A stretch of DNA of 38,508 bases from a virus. The first letter of the stretch is position 1. Each line of letters starts with the position of its first letter. The stretch is taken from IMG/VR virus record IMGVR_UViG_3300024518_002736, positions 1 through 38,508 of that record. One strand, written 5' to 3'. Shown piece by piece: positions 7,921 to 16,207 of the stretch. The notes under the pieces are model-generated. The model worked only from the letters and a program-made list of their open reading frames with translations. It had not been told where the DNA came from and ran no database searches. The position numbers and the translations under genes were made by a program.

Positions 7921-8584
7921 GTGGGGGTGGAACGATAAGGTCAAAGGATACACTAGACCAGACACCCTAGATGAATATGTTTTTAAAGAAATTAAGTCAT
8001 CCTATAAGTACCTAGACATAGGCGAAGGAGATAGTGTCCTAGACATAGGGGCTAACATAGGGGCATTCTCTAAGTATGCTTTAGAAAAAGGAGCACATAG
8101 GGTTTATGCCTATGAACCTGAACCTGAGAACTATGAATTATTAGTAATTAACACGCACCCTGATTTCTTCCCCATAGGGGCAGGACAAATACTAAGGGTG
8201 AAGTCTGCTGTGGTTGGCACAAATGAAACAGAGATAGAGTTGTATATTAACTCTAAGAAAAATAAAGGACTACACATGACCAGACCAGTGCGTGGTCGCG
8301 AAGGAGTTACGGTTCGTGCGGAGAATTTTGGTAAAATACTCCATAAAAGACAACCAAACAAAGTAAAGATTGATGTAGAGGGAGGGGAGTATGGCTTTAT
8401 GCCCATAACTTTCCCTGATTGTGTAGAAAAATTAGTAATGGAACTACACTTTCAATACAGTAAGAATTGGAGAGGCATGGCGGTGAAAATACATGAAGAC
8501 ATGTTGTCGCAAGGCTTCTCTGTAATAAAAGAACCTAAATTTACAGGTGGTAATTGGACCACACTAGCGGGGTATTCAAGATGA
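7898..8584 (+). CDS. FkbM-type SAM-dependent methyltransferase
   Basis: 228 residues. The SAM-binding motif I is VLDIGANIGAFS (residues about 47-58), followed by the acidic motif II YAYEPEP, and FkbM-like KIDVEGGEYGFM around residues 153-164. The family typically O-methylates sugars or other small hydroxyl groups, so a hydroxymethylated or glycosylated DNA base is a reasonable but unproven substrate. Translation starts at GTG 7898 with AAGGGAG five bases upstream, overlapping the previous gene by 23 bp, and the 3' end overlaps the glycosyltransferase by four bases (ATGA). Tight coupling on both sides argues that the product acts in the same pathway. Confidence 0.85.
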   Translation: MQNTDLSKWGWNDKVKGYTRPDTLDEYVFKEIKSSYKYLDIGEGDSVLDIGANIGAFSKYALEKGAHRVYAYEPEPENYELLVINTHPDFFPIGAGQILRVKSAVVGTNETEIELYINSKKNKGLHMTRPVRGREGVTVRAENFGKILHKRQPNKVKIDVEGGEYGFMPITFPDCVEKLVMELHFQYSKNWRGMAVKIHEDMLSQGFSVIKEPKFTGGNWTTLAGYSR

Positions 8585-9339
8585 AAATATACATTCCAAC
8601 AAGAGGTAGGGCTAACTCTCAAATAACCCTAAAGTTTTTTCCTGACGGTCTAAAGGAAAAAACTATATTAGCGGTAGACCACGACGAAAGAGACCTTTAC
8701 AGTCAATACTCAAATGTTTGGGTGATGCCCGAAGACCTACCTAGTGGAATTTCTCCTAAGAGAAAATACATATGTGAGAACAGCGACGACCCTAAAATAG
8801 TCATGCTAGACGACGACATACGGTTCTATGTAAGAAAAGCATATAACGATTGGCACCTACGGTATCTAGAACCACATGAACTTCCAGCAATGTTTGGTGT
8901 ACTAGACCAATGGCTAGGTGAGTATGCACATTGCGGAGTAAGCGCTAGGGAAGGCAACAACAGAATAGAACAACTTTCTGTAGAAAACACTAGATACATG
9001 CGCCTACTTGCCTATAACTTAGACATGCTCGATGGGGTAGAGCTCGGAAGAACTCGTATCATGGAAGATTTTGATGTTAACTTACAACTATTGAGACAAG
9101 GTAAAAAGTCTAAAGTAAGTTATTATTATGCACAAGGGCAAGGCACCTCAAACGCTGACGGAGGATGCAGTGAGTGGCGTAATTTAGGGGTACAAGCAGA
9201 GGGCGCAGAACTTCTAGGCTCTTTACACCCTGACTTTGTGCGGGTGGTAGAAAAGAAAACTAAAGAGGCTTGGGGTGGAGGCACTCGCAAGGATGTAATC
9301 GTACAATGGAAAAAGGCATATGCAAGTAGTCAAAGTTAG
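8581..9339 (+). CDS. TET-associated-type glycosyltransferase (GT-A fold)
   Basis: 252 residues from the ATG at 8581 that overlaps the methyltransferase stop as ATGA; a longer reading from 8554 is less likely. The N terminus MKIYIPTRGRA and the metal/nucleotide-sugar acidic motif VMLDDD (residues 74-79) match the GT-A-like glycosyltransferases described next to TET/JBP oxygenases and hydroxymethyl-pyrimidine systems in phages. In such systems they attach a sugar to hydroxymethylated bases in DNA. A second acidic cluster, IMEDFDVNLQLLRQG at about residue 160-175, fits the usual catalytic region. The neighbours (HMUDK-type protein, methyltransferase, dUMP hydroxymethylase-like protein) support action on phage DNA. 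Confidence 0.75.
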   Translation: MKIYIPTRGRANSQITLKFFPDGLKEKTILAVDHDERDLYSQYSNVWVMPEDLPSGISPKRKYICENSDDPKIVMLDDDIRFYVRKAYNDWHLRYLEPHELPAMFGVLDQWLGEYAHCGVSAREGNNRIEQLSVENTRYMRLLAYNLDMLDGVELGRTRIMEDFDVNLQLLRQGKKSKVSYYYAQGQGTSNADGGCSEWRNLGVQAEGAELLGSLHPDFVRVVEKKTKEAWGGGTRKDVIVQWKKAYASSQS

Positions 9340-10402
9340 AAATGTAAATATAGCCCTACCACTAGGGCTGACTCTTCTTTATGAAGATGGAATACATAGA
9401 AGAAGCAGGGGTGGGGACGTTATAGAATATCCTGGAGTCGTAGCAACTGTCTACGAACAACCAAGAGAAAGAGTATTACTTAGTCCAGAAAGAGACGCTA
9501 ACCCTTTCTTCCATTTTATGGAAGGACTGTGGATGCTTGACGGCAGAAACGATGTAGATAGTATTGCTCATTATGTTAAACGCATGGGTAAGTTTAGTGA
9601 CGATAATACCACACTACACGGAGCATATGGACATCGTTGGAGAAACCATTTCTCTTGTAGAGATCAATTACTAGAAGTCATAAACCGACTTCAAACATTC
9701 CCAGAAGATAGGAGGGTGGTCTTGACTATGTGGGATCCAGAAGCAGACCTACTTATAGACTCACTAAAAGCAAAAGATGTCCCATGTAATACGCATGTTT
9801 ATTTTAAACTTAGAGAAAACAACTTAGACATGACTGTATGTTGCCGAAGTAATGACATTATCTGGGGCGCTTACGGCGCTAACGCAGTACATATGTCTAT
9901 GTTACAAGAGTTTATTGCCAATGCTGTTGACGTAGAAGTAGGAACGTACACTCAAATTAGTGACAGCTATCATGCCTATCACGACGTTTACTCAGAAATG
10001 ATAGACAAGATCCCTCCTGTAGATGTTTATAGTTTTCACCATGTCTACAGAGACCCTTATAAGTGCGGAGAGATAAAACCGTACAACAAAATGGTCAATA
10101 CTCCAGACTTTGATCAATGGCTCTATGTAAACTCTAAGTTTCTGGAAGTTGTTTTTGCAAACCCTGCAAACCCACAGGAAATTCGTCCTTGGGCAGCCAC
10201 ATCGTCTATCCCAGGATACGACATAGACCCCTTCTTTATATATGTCGCTGAACCTATAGCTATCGCTTGGGAACACTACAAACTTTTTAAAGAGACAGGC
10301 GTAAAAGAAGACTTCGATAATGCAGTAGAAGAAGCAAAAAGGTGTATTGCTCAAGATTGGAGAACAGCTTGTGTCCAATGGTTAGAAAGGAGGGCAATCT
10401 AA
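9320..10402 (+). CDS. Thymidylate synthase / dUMP hydroxymethylase family protein
   Basis: 360 residues of the ThyA fold. It keeps the catalytic cysteine (VPC at 154-156), the substrate-binding R-S-N-D at 176-179, an asparagine at 188 in a G-A-Y-G-A-N segment, the D-x-x-H-A-Y block at 215-220 and YGHRWR at 103-108. It is about 100 residues longer than cellular ThyA. The segment around N188 has one more residue than the usual GLPFN of ThyA, and R-S-N-D differs from the usual Q-R-S-x-D block, so a changed reaction is plausible. Next to HMUDK and glycosyltransferase genes, a dUMP hydroxymethylase making 5-hydroxymethyl-dUMP is more likely than plain dTMP synthesis. That preference is inference. 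It overlaps the preceding gene by 20 bp. Confidence 0.82.
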   Translation: MQVVKVRNVNIALPLGLTLLYEDGIHRRSRGGDVIEYPGVVATVYEQPRERVLLSPERDANPFFHFMEGLWMLDGRNDVDSIAHYVKRMGKFSDDNTTLHGAYGHRWRNHFSCRDQLLEVINRLQTFPEDRRVVLTMWDPEADLLIDSLKAKDVPCNTHVYFKLRENNLDMTVCCRSNDIIWGAYGANAVHMSMLQEFIANAVDVEVGTYTQISDSYHAYHDVYSEMIDKIPPVDVYSFHHVYRDPYKCGEIKPYNKMVNTPDFDQWLYVNSKFLEVVFANPANPQEIRPWAATSSIPGYDIDPFFIYVAEPIAIAWEHYKLFKETGVKEDFDNAVEEAKRCIAQDWRTACVQWLERRAI

Positions 10403-10432
10403 ATTTTCCGAGGAATTTTTGTAAAAAAGTAA

Positions 10433-11122
10433 ATGAGTATAGATAAAACAATAAACCGGTGGTCACATAGTCGATTAGGCACTTATGAAAGTTGTCCTAA
10501 GAAAGCGTACTACAGATATATTGAACACATAGCCGAAGAGCAACACCCTGCTGCAGAACGCGGTATTAAGATCCATAATCTGGCGGAGGAGTATATCAAA
10601 GGTGAAATAGAGGAAGTCCCAAGAGAGCTATACTTATTTTACGAAGGTTTTGAGCAACTAAGAGAAGAGTATATGTGTGGGGAAGTTTCTGTAGAAGAAC
10701 AATGGGCATTTAACCTTAGTTGGGAGAAAACTGATTGGAATGGTGAAGACACATGGGGCAGATATATTATTGACGCCTTTGTTAAACAAGGCACTAAGGC
10801 TAAAGTTATAGACTTTAAGACAGGTAGGTTCAAGGATAAGAACGAAGGATACAAGAATCAGTGTTCTCTTTATGCTTGTTGTGTGTTTAACCGCTTCCCT
10901 GAAATAGAGGAAATAGACACAGAACTATGGTACTTAGACCACCATAAAATAACTCGTTATAGCTTTAAGCGGGAAGACTTAAAAGAGATACAAGAGAATT
11001 TTCATAAAAGGGCATTAGCCATGACTACGGACACGGAGTTCGGCACGACCCCTTCTGAGTTTGCTTGTCGTTGGTGTTCTTTCACTAATATTTGTAAGGA
11101 TAATTTTTATGCAAGAGCTTAA
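10433..11122 (+). CDS. Cas4/RecB-like PD-(D/E)XK nuclease with Fe-S cysteines
   Basis: 229 residues. The nuclease core is visible as H48, D114 (YIIDAF) and D127-F-K129 (VIDFKTG), followed by a Q-x3-Y motif at about residues 143-147. Four cysteines, C21 at the N terminus and C212, C215 and C221 near the C terminus, match the Cas4/AddB-type 4Fe-4S arrangement. Family members are 5' exonucleases or end-processing enzymes in recombination; phage copies next to replication genes are generally not CRISPR components, and no CRISPR array is present here. It sits between the modification cluster and the nucleotidase and overlaps the latter by 14 bp. Confidence 0.88.
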   Translation: MSIDKTINRWSHSRLGTYESCPKKAYYRYIEHIAEEQHPAAERGIKIHNLAEEYIKGEIEEVPRELYLFYEGFEQLREEYMCGEVSVEEQWAFNLSWEKTDWNGEDTWGRYIIDAFVKQGTKAKVIDFKTGRFKDKNEGYKNQCSLYACCVFNRFPEIEEIDTELWYLDHHKITRYSFKREDLKEIQENFHKRALAMTTDTEFGTTPSEFACRWCSFTNICKDNFYARA

Positions 11123-11609
11123 CGCGTTGTTTAAGGTTATGTCGAGTGGAGACGTTAAACGCTATCACACAGTTCCTACACTTGGTGAACAGACTAACGC
11201 TACTCATTGTTGGGGTGTAGCAGTAATTGCAACATACCTACATCCTGAGATGAATGCAGCGTTGTTGCTAAACACAATACTCCACGATGTGGGGGAAATA
11301 GACACAGGAGATATTCCTGCAACGGTTAAGTGGGCGCACCCAGACTTAAAAGAAAAACTAGACGCTATTGAAAACAAGCTAGCTAAAAACCTTAAAATAG
11401 AACATAAAATTAGTGTTAAAGAGAAAGCGATCCTAAAACAAGCAGATATGTTTGAGTTATTATTCTTTTGTTTAAAACAAAGAAAACTTGGCAATCGACA
11501 CATTAGCCACATTTTCGGTAACGGTGTTGAGAAACTTGCTGATGGAAATTTGAATAGCCGTGGTGAAGAACTATTGGCAGACCTACTAACTAAATACGGA
11601 GAAATATGA
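11109..11609 (+). CDS. YfbR-like HD-domain 5'-deoxynucleotidase
   Basis: 166 residues from ATG 11109; an in-frame start at 11061 would overlap the nuclease by 62 bp and is disfavoured. The HD motifs align with bacterial YfbR: R18, H33, L-H-D-V-G-E at 58-63, T-G-D-I-P-A-T-V-K at 66-74, and K-Q-A-D-x-F in the C-terminal half. The family hydrolyses dNMPs to nucleosides in a metal-dependent way. In a phage suspected of replacing thymine, a dNMP phosphatase could remove dTMP or adjust dUMP supply; this is inference from the neighbourhood. It overlaps the following gene by four bases (ATGA). Confidence 0.85.
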   Translation: MQELNALFKVMSSGDVKRYHTVPTLGEQTNATHCWGVAVIATYLHPEMNAALLLNTILHDVGEIDTGDIPATVKWAHPDLKEKLDAIENKLAKNLKIEHKISVKEKAILKQADMFELLFFCLKQRKLGNRHISHIFGNGVEKLADGNLNSRGEELLADLLTKYGEI

Positions 11610-11983
11610 TGGACCCAATAAACCTTAGGAAATTAACAGAAGAGGATATTGAGTGTCTAGTGAAAGCTGAACGCTCTTATGGTGATTCTTGGAAAAAACG
11701 TGGCGGTGTTGGAGCATTTATGATGCTTGCCCGTAAATGGGACAGGCTTGAAAAACAAGTATGGAACTATGGTTGGGACATTTTTGAGGCAATACAAGAC
11801 GACGATAGACCAGAAGGAGTCTTAGACGATATTCGAGATCTGAGGCGATATTTATTATTAGTTGAAGAGGAGATGGAAAGGGAGTCAGAACTCCGTACAC
11901 CTATTCCTGATGAAATTACCGAAGGCATAACCCTAGAAACATTTAAGGTGCAAAATGACTCAGATACCAATGTTTCAGACTGA
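11606..11983 (+). CDS. DUF1599-like (nucleotide modification associated domain 1) protein
   Basis: 125 residues, mostly helical. The segment RSYGDSWKKRG-x7-LARKWDRLE and the later VLDDIRDLRRYLLLV resemble the D/S-Y-G-x-x-W, R-L-x-x-K and D-x-x-x-D-L-x-x-Y pattern of DUF1599, a MazG-like all-alpha family linked to nucleotide or base-modification systems. A catalytic role in nucleotide pyrophosphate hydrolysis is possible but not established for the family. The acidic C terminus is probably flexible. It lies between the nucleotidase and the DNA polymerase, overlapping both, so a function in dNTP pool control fits. Confidence 0.65.
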   Translation: MMDPINLRKLTEEDIECLVKAERSYGDSWKKRGGVGAFMMLARKWDRLEKQVWNYGWDIFEAIQDDDRPEGVLDDIRDLRRYLLLVEEEMERESELRTPIPDEITEGITLETFKVQNDSDTNVSD

Positions 11984-13835
11984 ATCTAGTTGGGCGCCTC
12001 CTTCCTTGCTTCCCGACCTAACTGGAGAAAAGGAAATAGCAATTGACTTAGAAACCCGAGACCCTAACCTTATTAAACGAGGTCCAGGATGGGCAACAGG
12101 GGATGGAGAAGTGGTTGGAATAGCCGTTGCCAGTAAAAACTGGTCAGGATACCTACCAATTAAACACGAAGGGGGTGGGAATCTAGACAAAGCGTTTATC
12201 CTACACTGGTTAGCTGCTCAACTCAATACAAACAGTGATAAAATATTCCATAACTCCTTATACGATGTTGGTTGGTTAAAACGAGAAGGGGTGGAACTTA
12301 GTGGAAAAATACAAGATACAATGATTGCTGCACCCTTAATCAATGAAAATCGCAATCGGTATTCATTAGATTCACTTGGTGCAGAGTACTGTGGTGAAAG
12401 AAAAGACGAAACTCTACTCAAGCGGGCAGCACAAGAATGGGGGATTAACCCTAAAGCAGAAATGTGGAAACTCCCGTCCAAATACGTCGGGGCGTATGCT
12501 GAGCAAGATGCTGTGCTCACACTTAAACTGTGGAACAAAATGAAGCCAGAGATAGAAAAACAGAATTTAAGTTCTATCTACGAATTAGAAAGCGGGCTAC
12601 TTCCTTTATTAATAGAAATGAGGTGGAGGGGCATACTGATCGATCAAAACAAAGCAGAACAAACTTCAATAAGCCTTAAACGTAAAGAAGTAGAAGCCCT
12701 AAAGGAAGTAAAAAGGCTCTCTGGAATAGATGTAGAGGTTTGGGCATCGGCATCAGTGGCCAAAGCCTTTGATAAACTAGGGGTAAGCTACCCTAGAACT
12801 ATTCGCACTAACGCACCTAGCTTTACATCTCAATGGTTAGAAAGCCATGAACACAAACTACCTAAAGCGATTGTAAGGGTACGCAAGTTAAATAAGATAC
12901 GTACTACCTTTATCGATAAAATGGTATTCGAGCACTTACATAAGGGGCGTTTACACGCACAGATAAACCCGCTACGGTCTGATAACGGCGGTACTGTCAC
13001 AGGAAGGTTCAGCTATAGCACACCCAACCTACAACAAGTGCCTGCTAGAGACCCCGAACTTGGGGAACTGGTGAGAGAACTATTTATACCCGATGGAGAC
13101 ACCTACTGGGGAGCATTTGACTACAGTCAACAAGAACCTAGACTAACGGTTCACTATTCTTCATTAACTAAACAAACTGGTGCGGAAGAAGCTGTTAAGG
13201 CGTATCAAGAAGAAAATGCAGATTTTCATCAAATTGTAGCAGACATGGCAGGTATTGATCGTAAAAAGGCTAAGATGATTAATTTAGGACTTAGTTACGG
13301 CATGGGTAGGCAAAAGCTAACAATGTCCTTAGGGATTTCAGAAGCAGAAGCAGAACAACTTTTTTCTAAATACCATAAGCGTGTACCGTTTATAAGAGGT
13401 CTCACTAATGCTTGTATGCGTAAAGCATCTAATAAGGGGTTTATAACCACGTTATTAGGTAGAAAGTGTCGGTTTAACCTATACGAACCTCAGGGGGAAA
13501 GAGGGGTGCCCCTTCCATACGACCAAGCAACAGCAAAGTGGGGAGAAAAAAGACTAGAGAGAGCCTACACATATAAAGCGCTCAATAGGTTAATACAAGG
13601 ATCAGCTGCAGATATGACCAAGAGGGCTATGTTGGACTTGTGGAACGAAGGGTATGTTCCTTATGTACAAGTACATGATGAACTAGACCTAGCAGTTTCG
13701 AATAAGAAAGAAATAGAGAATATTAAAGAAATCATGGAACAGTGCGTCAAACTGCAAGTACCAAACATTGTAGATGCAGAAATTGGAAAAAGCTGGGGCA
13801 AAGCAACACAATCATACGAGGAGGTATTCGAATGA
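11955..13835 (+). CDS. Family A DNA polymerase with 3'-5' exonuclease
   Basis: 626 residues. The proofreading domain shows Exo I D31-L-E33, Exo II HNSLYDVGW near 100 and Exo III Y-x-x-x-D (YAEQDAV) near 180. The polymerase domain shows motif A FDYSQQEPR, motif B K-x-x-x-INLGLSYGMG and motif C VQVHDELDL near the C terminus. There is no N-terminal 5' nuclease, so the layout is like T7 polymerase. It is the replicative polymerase and would have to accept any modified dUTP made by the upstream cluster. Its start lies 29 bp inside the previous gene and its stop overlaps the next start as ATGA. Confidence 0.96.
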   Translation: MTQIPMFQTESSWAPPSLLPDLTGEKEIAIDLETRDPNLIKRGPGWATGDGEVVGIAVASKNWSGYLPIKHEGGGNLDKAFILHWLAAQLNTNSDKIFHNSLYDVGWLKREGVELSGKIQDTMIAAPLINENRNRYSLDSLGAEYCGERKDETLLKRAAQEWGINPKAEMWKLPSKYVGAYAEQDAVLTLKLWNKMKPEIEKQNLSSIYELESGLLPLLIEMRWRGILIDQNKAEQTSISLKRKEVEALKEVKRLSGIDVEVWASASVAKAFDKLGVSYPRTIRTNAPSFTSQWLESHEHKLPKAIVRVRKLNKIRTTFIDKMVFEHLHKGRLHAQINPLRSDNGGTVTGRFSYSTPNLQQVPARDPELGELVRELFIPDGDTYWGAFDYSQQEPRLTVHYSSLTKQTGAEEAVKAYQEENADFHQIVADMAGIDRKKAKMINLGLSYGMGRQKLTMSLGISEAEAEQLFSKYHKRVPFIRGLTNACMRKASNKGFITTLLGRKCRFNLYEPQGERGVPLPYDQATAKWGEKRLERAYTYKALNRLIQGSAADMTKRAMLDLWNEGYVPYVQVHDELDLAVSNKKEIENIKEIMEQCVKLQVPNIVDAEIGKSWGKATQSYEEVFE

Positions 13836-14152
13836 AAGGCATAGATAAACTAAACGCTTCACTTCATAGGGACAGAAATTCAAAGATCTACTATGAATAC
13901 ACAAACACTAATCAAACAATGGAACAATTGGCTTATAAACATGAAATTACGAAACAAAGAGTTTGGCAAATTATTAGACGGTGCGAGCTGGGCGCTGGTG
14001 ACTACTACAAGGGGTTCGAAACATATAGAGATAAACAAGAGTCTCTTAAAGAATTAGGTGTGCCTCAAGAACAAGCCCACACATTACTCCGTAAATGGAT
14101 GAGCGACAAATTCGATATTAAAACCATCACCCTAAAGGATGAGGGAAAATAA
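13832..14152 (+). CDS. Small HTH DNA-binding protein (sigma region 4-like)
   Basis: 106 residues from ATG 13832, which has GAGGAGG about six bases upstream and overlaps the polymerase stop; an upstream in-frame start would lie inside the polymerase gene. The middle contains a helix-turn-helix of the region-4 type: M-E-Q-L-A-Y-K-H-E-I-T-K-Q-R-V-W-Q-I-I-R-R. It is too short to be a full sigma factor and has no region 2. It could regulate phage transcription or tether DNA to the replication complex. It overlaps the nuclease gene by 14 bp. Confidence 0.72.
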   Translation: MKGIDKLNASLHRDRNSKIYYEYTNTNQTMEQLAYKHEITKQRVWQIIRRCELGAGDYYKGFETYRDKQESLKELGVPQEQAHTLLRKWMSDKFDIKTITLKDEGK

Positions 14153-14525
14153 CCTTTGGCAAAGTCTTAAACGAAACCTTTCAAAACCCCTATGGCAACG
14201 CATAGAAACAGGAGGCACAGGAAGAGGAATTCCTGATGTTTTTGGCGCATTTAATGACTCTTGTTGTTGGGTTGAACTAAAGGTAGCTAAAGGGAATAGA
14301 GTTCTTTTAAGACCCGAACAAGTCGCGTGGCTTATAAAATTCGGTCAAACTGGACTCCCTACCTTTATTTTAGTAGGCACGGACAAAAGAAAAATGTATC
14401 TTTTCTCAGGGCTAGACGCAATAATTGTAAAAGATCATGGACTAAAGGCAGAACCACTGTTGTTATTGACTGCCCCCTATGATTGGAACAAACTAGAAGA
14501 GGTTTTATTTTGCCAGAAGATATAG
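14139..14525 (+). CDS. VRR-NUC-type endonuclease (Holliday junction resolvase-like)
   Basis: 128 residues. The PD-(D/E)XK signature is visible as G-I-P-D-V-F (residues 30-35), W-V-E-L-K-V (E46, K48) and L-R-P-E-Q-V-A-W-L, where the conserved glutamine lies. This compact VRR-NUC layout is common in phages, where it resolves branched DNA during replication and packaging. It ends the polymerase operon together with the short gene that overlaps its 3' end. Confidence 0.85.
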   Translation: MRENNLWQSLKRNLSKPLWQRIETGGTGRGIPDVFGAFNDSCCWVELKVAKGNRVLLRPEQVAWLIKFGQTGLPTFILVGTDKRKMYLFSGLDAIIVKDHGLKAEPLLLLTAPYDWNKLEEVLFCQKI

Positions 14526-14728
14526 AAATCGAAGAAATAATGACTCTCTATAGTATGTATAGAGAAGATTCTGATATGATGCTTCAAATTGTTCTGTTTG
14601 CTCTAAACCGATATCCTTCTGAAATAGAAGAAGGGTTAGGGATCACAAAGCAGTATAGGGAACGCCTAGAACAAGTCGCCATGAAGATGTTTGCTCCTGA
14701 AATACCTGAAACAGAACACCTAAATTAA
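14510..14728 (+). CDS. Small helical acidic protein, unknown function
   Basis: About 72 residues if translation begins at TTG 14510, which has AGAAGAGG seven bases upstream. An in-frame TTG at 14483 and ATG at 14540 are alternatives. The chain is acidic and helical (LPEDIEIEEIMTLYSMYRED) with no recognised motif. It overlaps the nuclease gene by 16 bp and is last in the operon: a new promoter follows directly. No function is proposed. Confidence 0.6.
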   Translation: MPEDIEIEEIMTLYSMYREDSDMMLQIVLFALNRYPSEIEEGLGITKQYRERLEQVAMKMFAPEIPETEHLN

Positions 14729-14732
14729 CTCC

Positions 14733-14761
14733 TTTACTTTCATAGCTACCCCCTATATCAT
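14733..14761 (+). promoter_or_regulatory. Promoter positioned for a leaderless mRNA
   Basis: TTTACT (14733-14738), 17-bp spacer, TATCAT (14756-14761). The only start codon, ATG 14768, is seven bases past the -10 box, about where transcription should begin. Confidence 0.65.
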
Positions 14762-14767
14762 AAAGGT

Positions 14768-15493
14768 ATGGGGTATTATTTTAGTAATTATCTAACAGAC
14801 GAACAACTCGAAGCAGAAGAAAGTAAGGGTCTTTGCCCTGTATGTAAAAAGAACCAGATAAAAGGCAAACAGACAAAATACTGTAGCGCCGAATGTAGAA
14901 TGATTTTTAATAGAGAACAGGCTAAAGAATATCATAAAAAGAACCCACTATATCATAAACTCCCTGACCAAAGAGACCGCACTTGTGTTCATTGTTCTAA
15001 AAACTATGTTTGGATAAAGGGAACGGGAATGAAGATACACTATTGTTCCCCTGAGTGTGAAAAAGAAGTCCTTTATAAAAAGAACAAGAACCCGTTAAGC
15101 GCACACACTGATAACCATAAAGCAAAACTTAAGAAAAAGAACCTTGAAAGACAAGGGGGAAAGCATATGTTCTTTGGGGATCCCGCGTGGTTAGGTGGAG
15201 CAGTTCTCCGTAATCTTCCCAACAGGGTCAGTTATTTAATCGCCTGTATTCCTGACCAACCTTACATAGAAGAATCAGATGAAGAAATAAATAGAATAAT
15301 TGTGGAAGAACTGGGTAAACCAAAATGGAAAAACGGAGCGATTAGTAGACTAAGACCACGAAAACGCCAACGACAAAAAAGAAAACAAAGAGCATATTTA
15401 GGACTTAACTGGCAAAGAGGAGCAACGGGAAGATACCGACACCGCCAGAATAAATTACTGGAATGGGAGGACGAGGATAAAGAAAAAAAGTGA
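14768..15493 (+). CDS. Double zinc-finger basic protein
   Basis: 241 residues. Two similar C4 modules are present, C-P-V-C with Y-C-S-A-E-C (about residues 23-44) and C-V-H-C with Y-C-S-P-E-C (about 76-98), each a treble-clef-like zinc knuckle. They are followed by a lysine-rich linker and a strongly basic C terminus with R-P-R-K-R-Q-R-Q-K-R, which should bind nucleic acid. Some phage HNH endonucleases have similar zinc knuckles, but no HNH motif is visible. It may be a DNA-binding regulator. The start has no Shine-Dalgarno and no alternative initiation codon nearby. Confidence 0.75.
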   Translation: MGYYFSNYLTDEQLEAEESKGLCPVCKKNQIKGKQTKYCSAECRMIFNREQAKEYHKKNPLYHKLPDQRDRTCVHCSKNYVWIKGTGMKIHYCSPECEKEVLYKKNKNPLSAHTDNHKAKLKKKNLERQGGKHMFFGDPAWLGGAVLRNLPNRVSYLIACIPDQPYIEESDEEINRIIVEELGKPKWKNGAISRLRPRKRQRQKRKQRAYLGLNWQRGATGRYRHRQNKLLEWEDEDKEKK

Positions 15494-15499
15494 TACTCC

Positions 15500-15528
15500 T
15501 TTACTTTCTAAACTAGGGTAAGTACCCT
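15500..15528 (+). promoter_or_regulatory. Promoter of the 15564-16201 unit
   Basis: TTTACT (15500-15505), 17 bp, then TACCCT at the -10 position (15523-15528), a poor match. TATATA follows at 15529. An AAAGGAG ribosome binding site precedes the start at 15564. Confidence 0.55.
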
Positions 15529-15563
15529 ATATATACTATTAATTTAATATAAAGGAGAATCAA

Positions 15564-15911
15564 ATGTCAGAGTATGAAGACTTTAAGTCAAGACCTGGAG
15601 AATTATCTGTGGTAGTTAAAGGTATAGCCCTGCACGATAAAATACGATGGACAGGGTGGCGAGATCAACACGAAGCTGTTTTACCCTTGAACAATATTAA
15701 AGGTGAACGCCCTAGCTACAGAGACTTTATAGACCTACTTTCCAACATCAGCCTACGGTACTATCCTGACGACGCAATACGCGAAGGCGGACGAGCGGTG
15801 GACGGGGAAATTTGGACGTTAGAATTAAAAGCTATAGAGAAAAATCCAGAAAAATACTTTAAAGACAGAGGCACGTCAACAACATTTGCACCCAATAAGG
15901 ACACCGAATGA
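15564..15911 (+). CDS. Hypothetical accessory protein
   Basis: 115 residues, not recognised. It begins with a short acidic stretch, has a central region with several aromatic and arginine residues (DKIRWTGWRDQHE) and ends in a flexible T/N/D-rich tail. There are no cysteine clusters or membrane spans. It has a good AAAGGAG site seven bases before the ATG and overlaps the next gene by four bases, so the two are co-translated. It heads the first small unit of the accessory region. Confidence 0.75.
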   Translation: MSEYEDFKSRPGELSVVVKGIALHDKIRWTGWRDQHEAVLPLNNIKGERPSYRDFIDLLSNISLRYYPDDAIREGGRAVDGEIWTLELKAIEKNPEKYFKDRGTSTTFAPNKDTE

Positions 15912-16201
15912 AGTTTAACGAAACCCTACTATGGAAAGAGGACGATGACGAAGGCTTAGAAGAAATCTTAGAACTGGCTCAAATAATCACTAGAATCACT
16001 GAAGTTTCTGTAACAAACTTAGAAAAAGATTCTCGGCTCATTGCTCCTGCTCTACTTTTTTCAGCTGTCTCCCAAACCATAGGTTATGCGGATATAGACA
16101 CCCAAGACCTAATGAAAGACGAAGAACTAAAAGAACAAATGAAAATTATCCTCACTGCTGCGTTTAGAGTCATGCGAGGACAACCACTAGCATTAAATTG
16201 A
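15908..16201 (+). CDS. Hypothetical helical protein
   Basis: 97 residues, predicted almost entirely helical. The N-terminal half is acidic (KEDDDEGLEEILELAQII), followed by an apolar helix (APALLFSAVSQTIG) and a C-terminal amphipathic helix ending R-G-Q-P-L-A-L-N. It is not recognised. It overlaps the upstream gene by four bases, is the last gene of that unit, and ends 7 bp before the next promoter's -35 box. Confidence 0.72.
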   Translation: MKFNETLLWKEDDDEGLEEILELAQIITRITEVSVTNLEKDSRLIAPALLFSAVSQTIGYADIDTQDLMKDEELKEQMKIILTAAFRVMRGQPLALN

Positions 16202-16207
16202 TTTTGC

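Noticed and set aside
14483-14509. Longer N terminus for the small gene after the VRR nuclease
   Set aside because: It would begin at TTG without a ribosome binding site. The TTG at 14510 has AGAAGAGG at good spacing.
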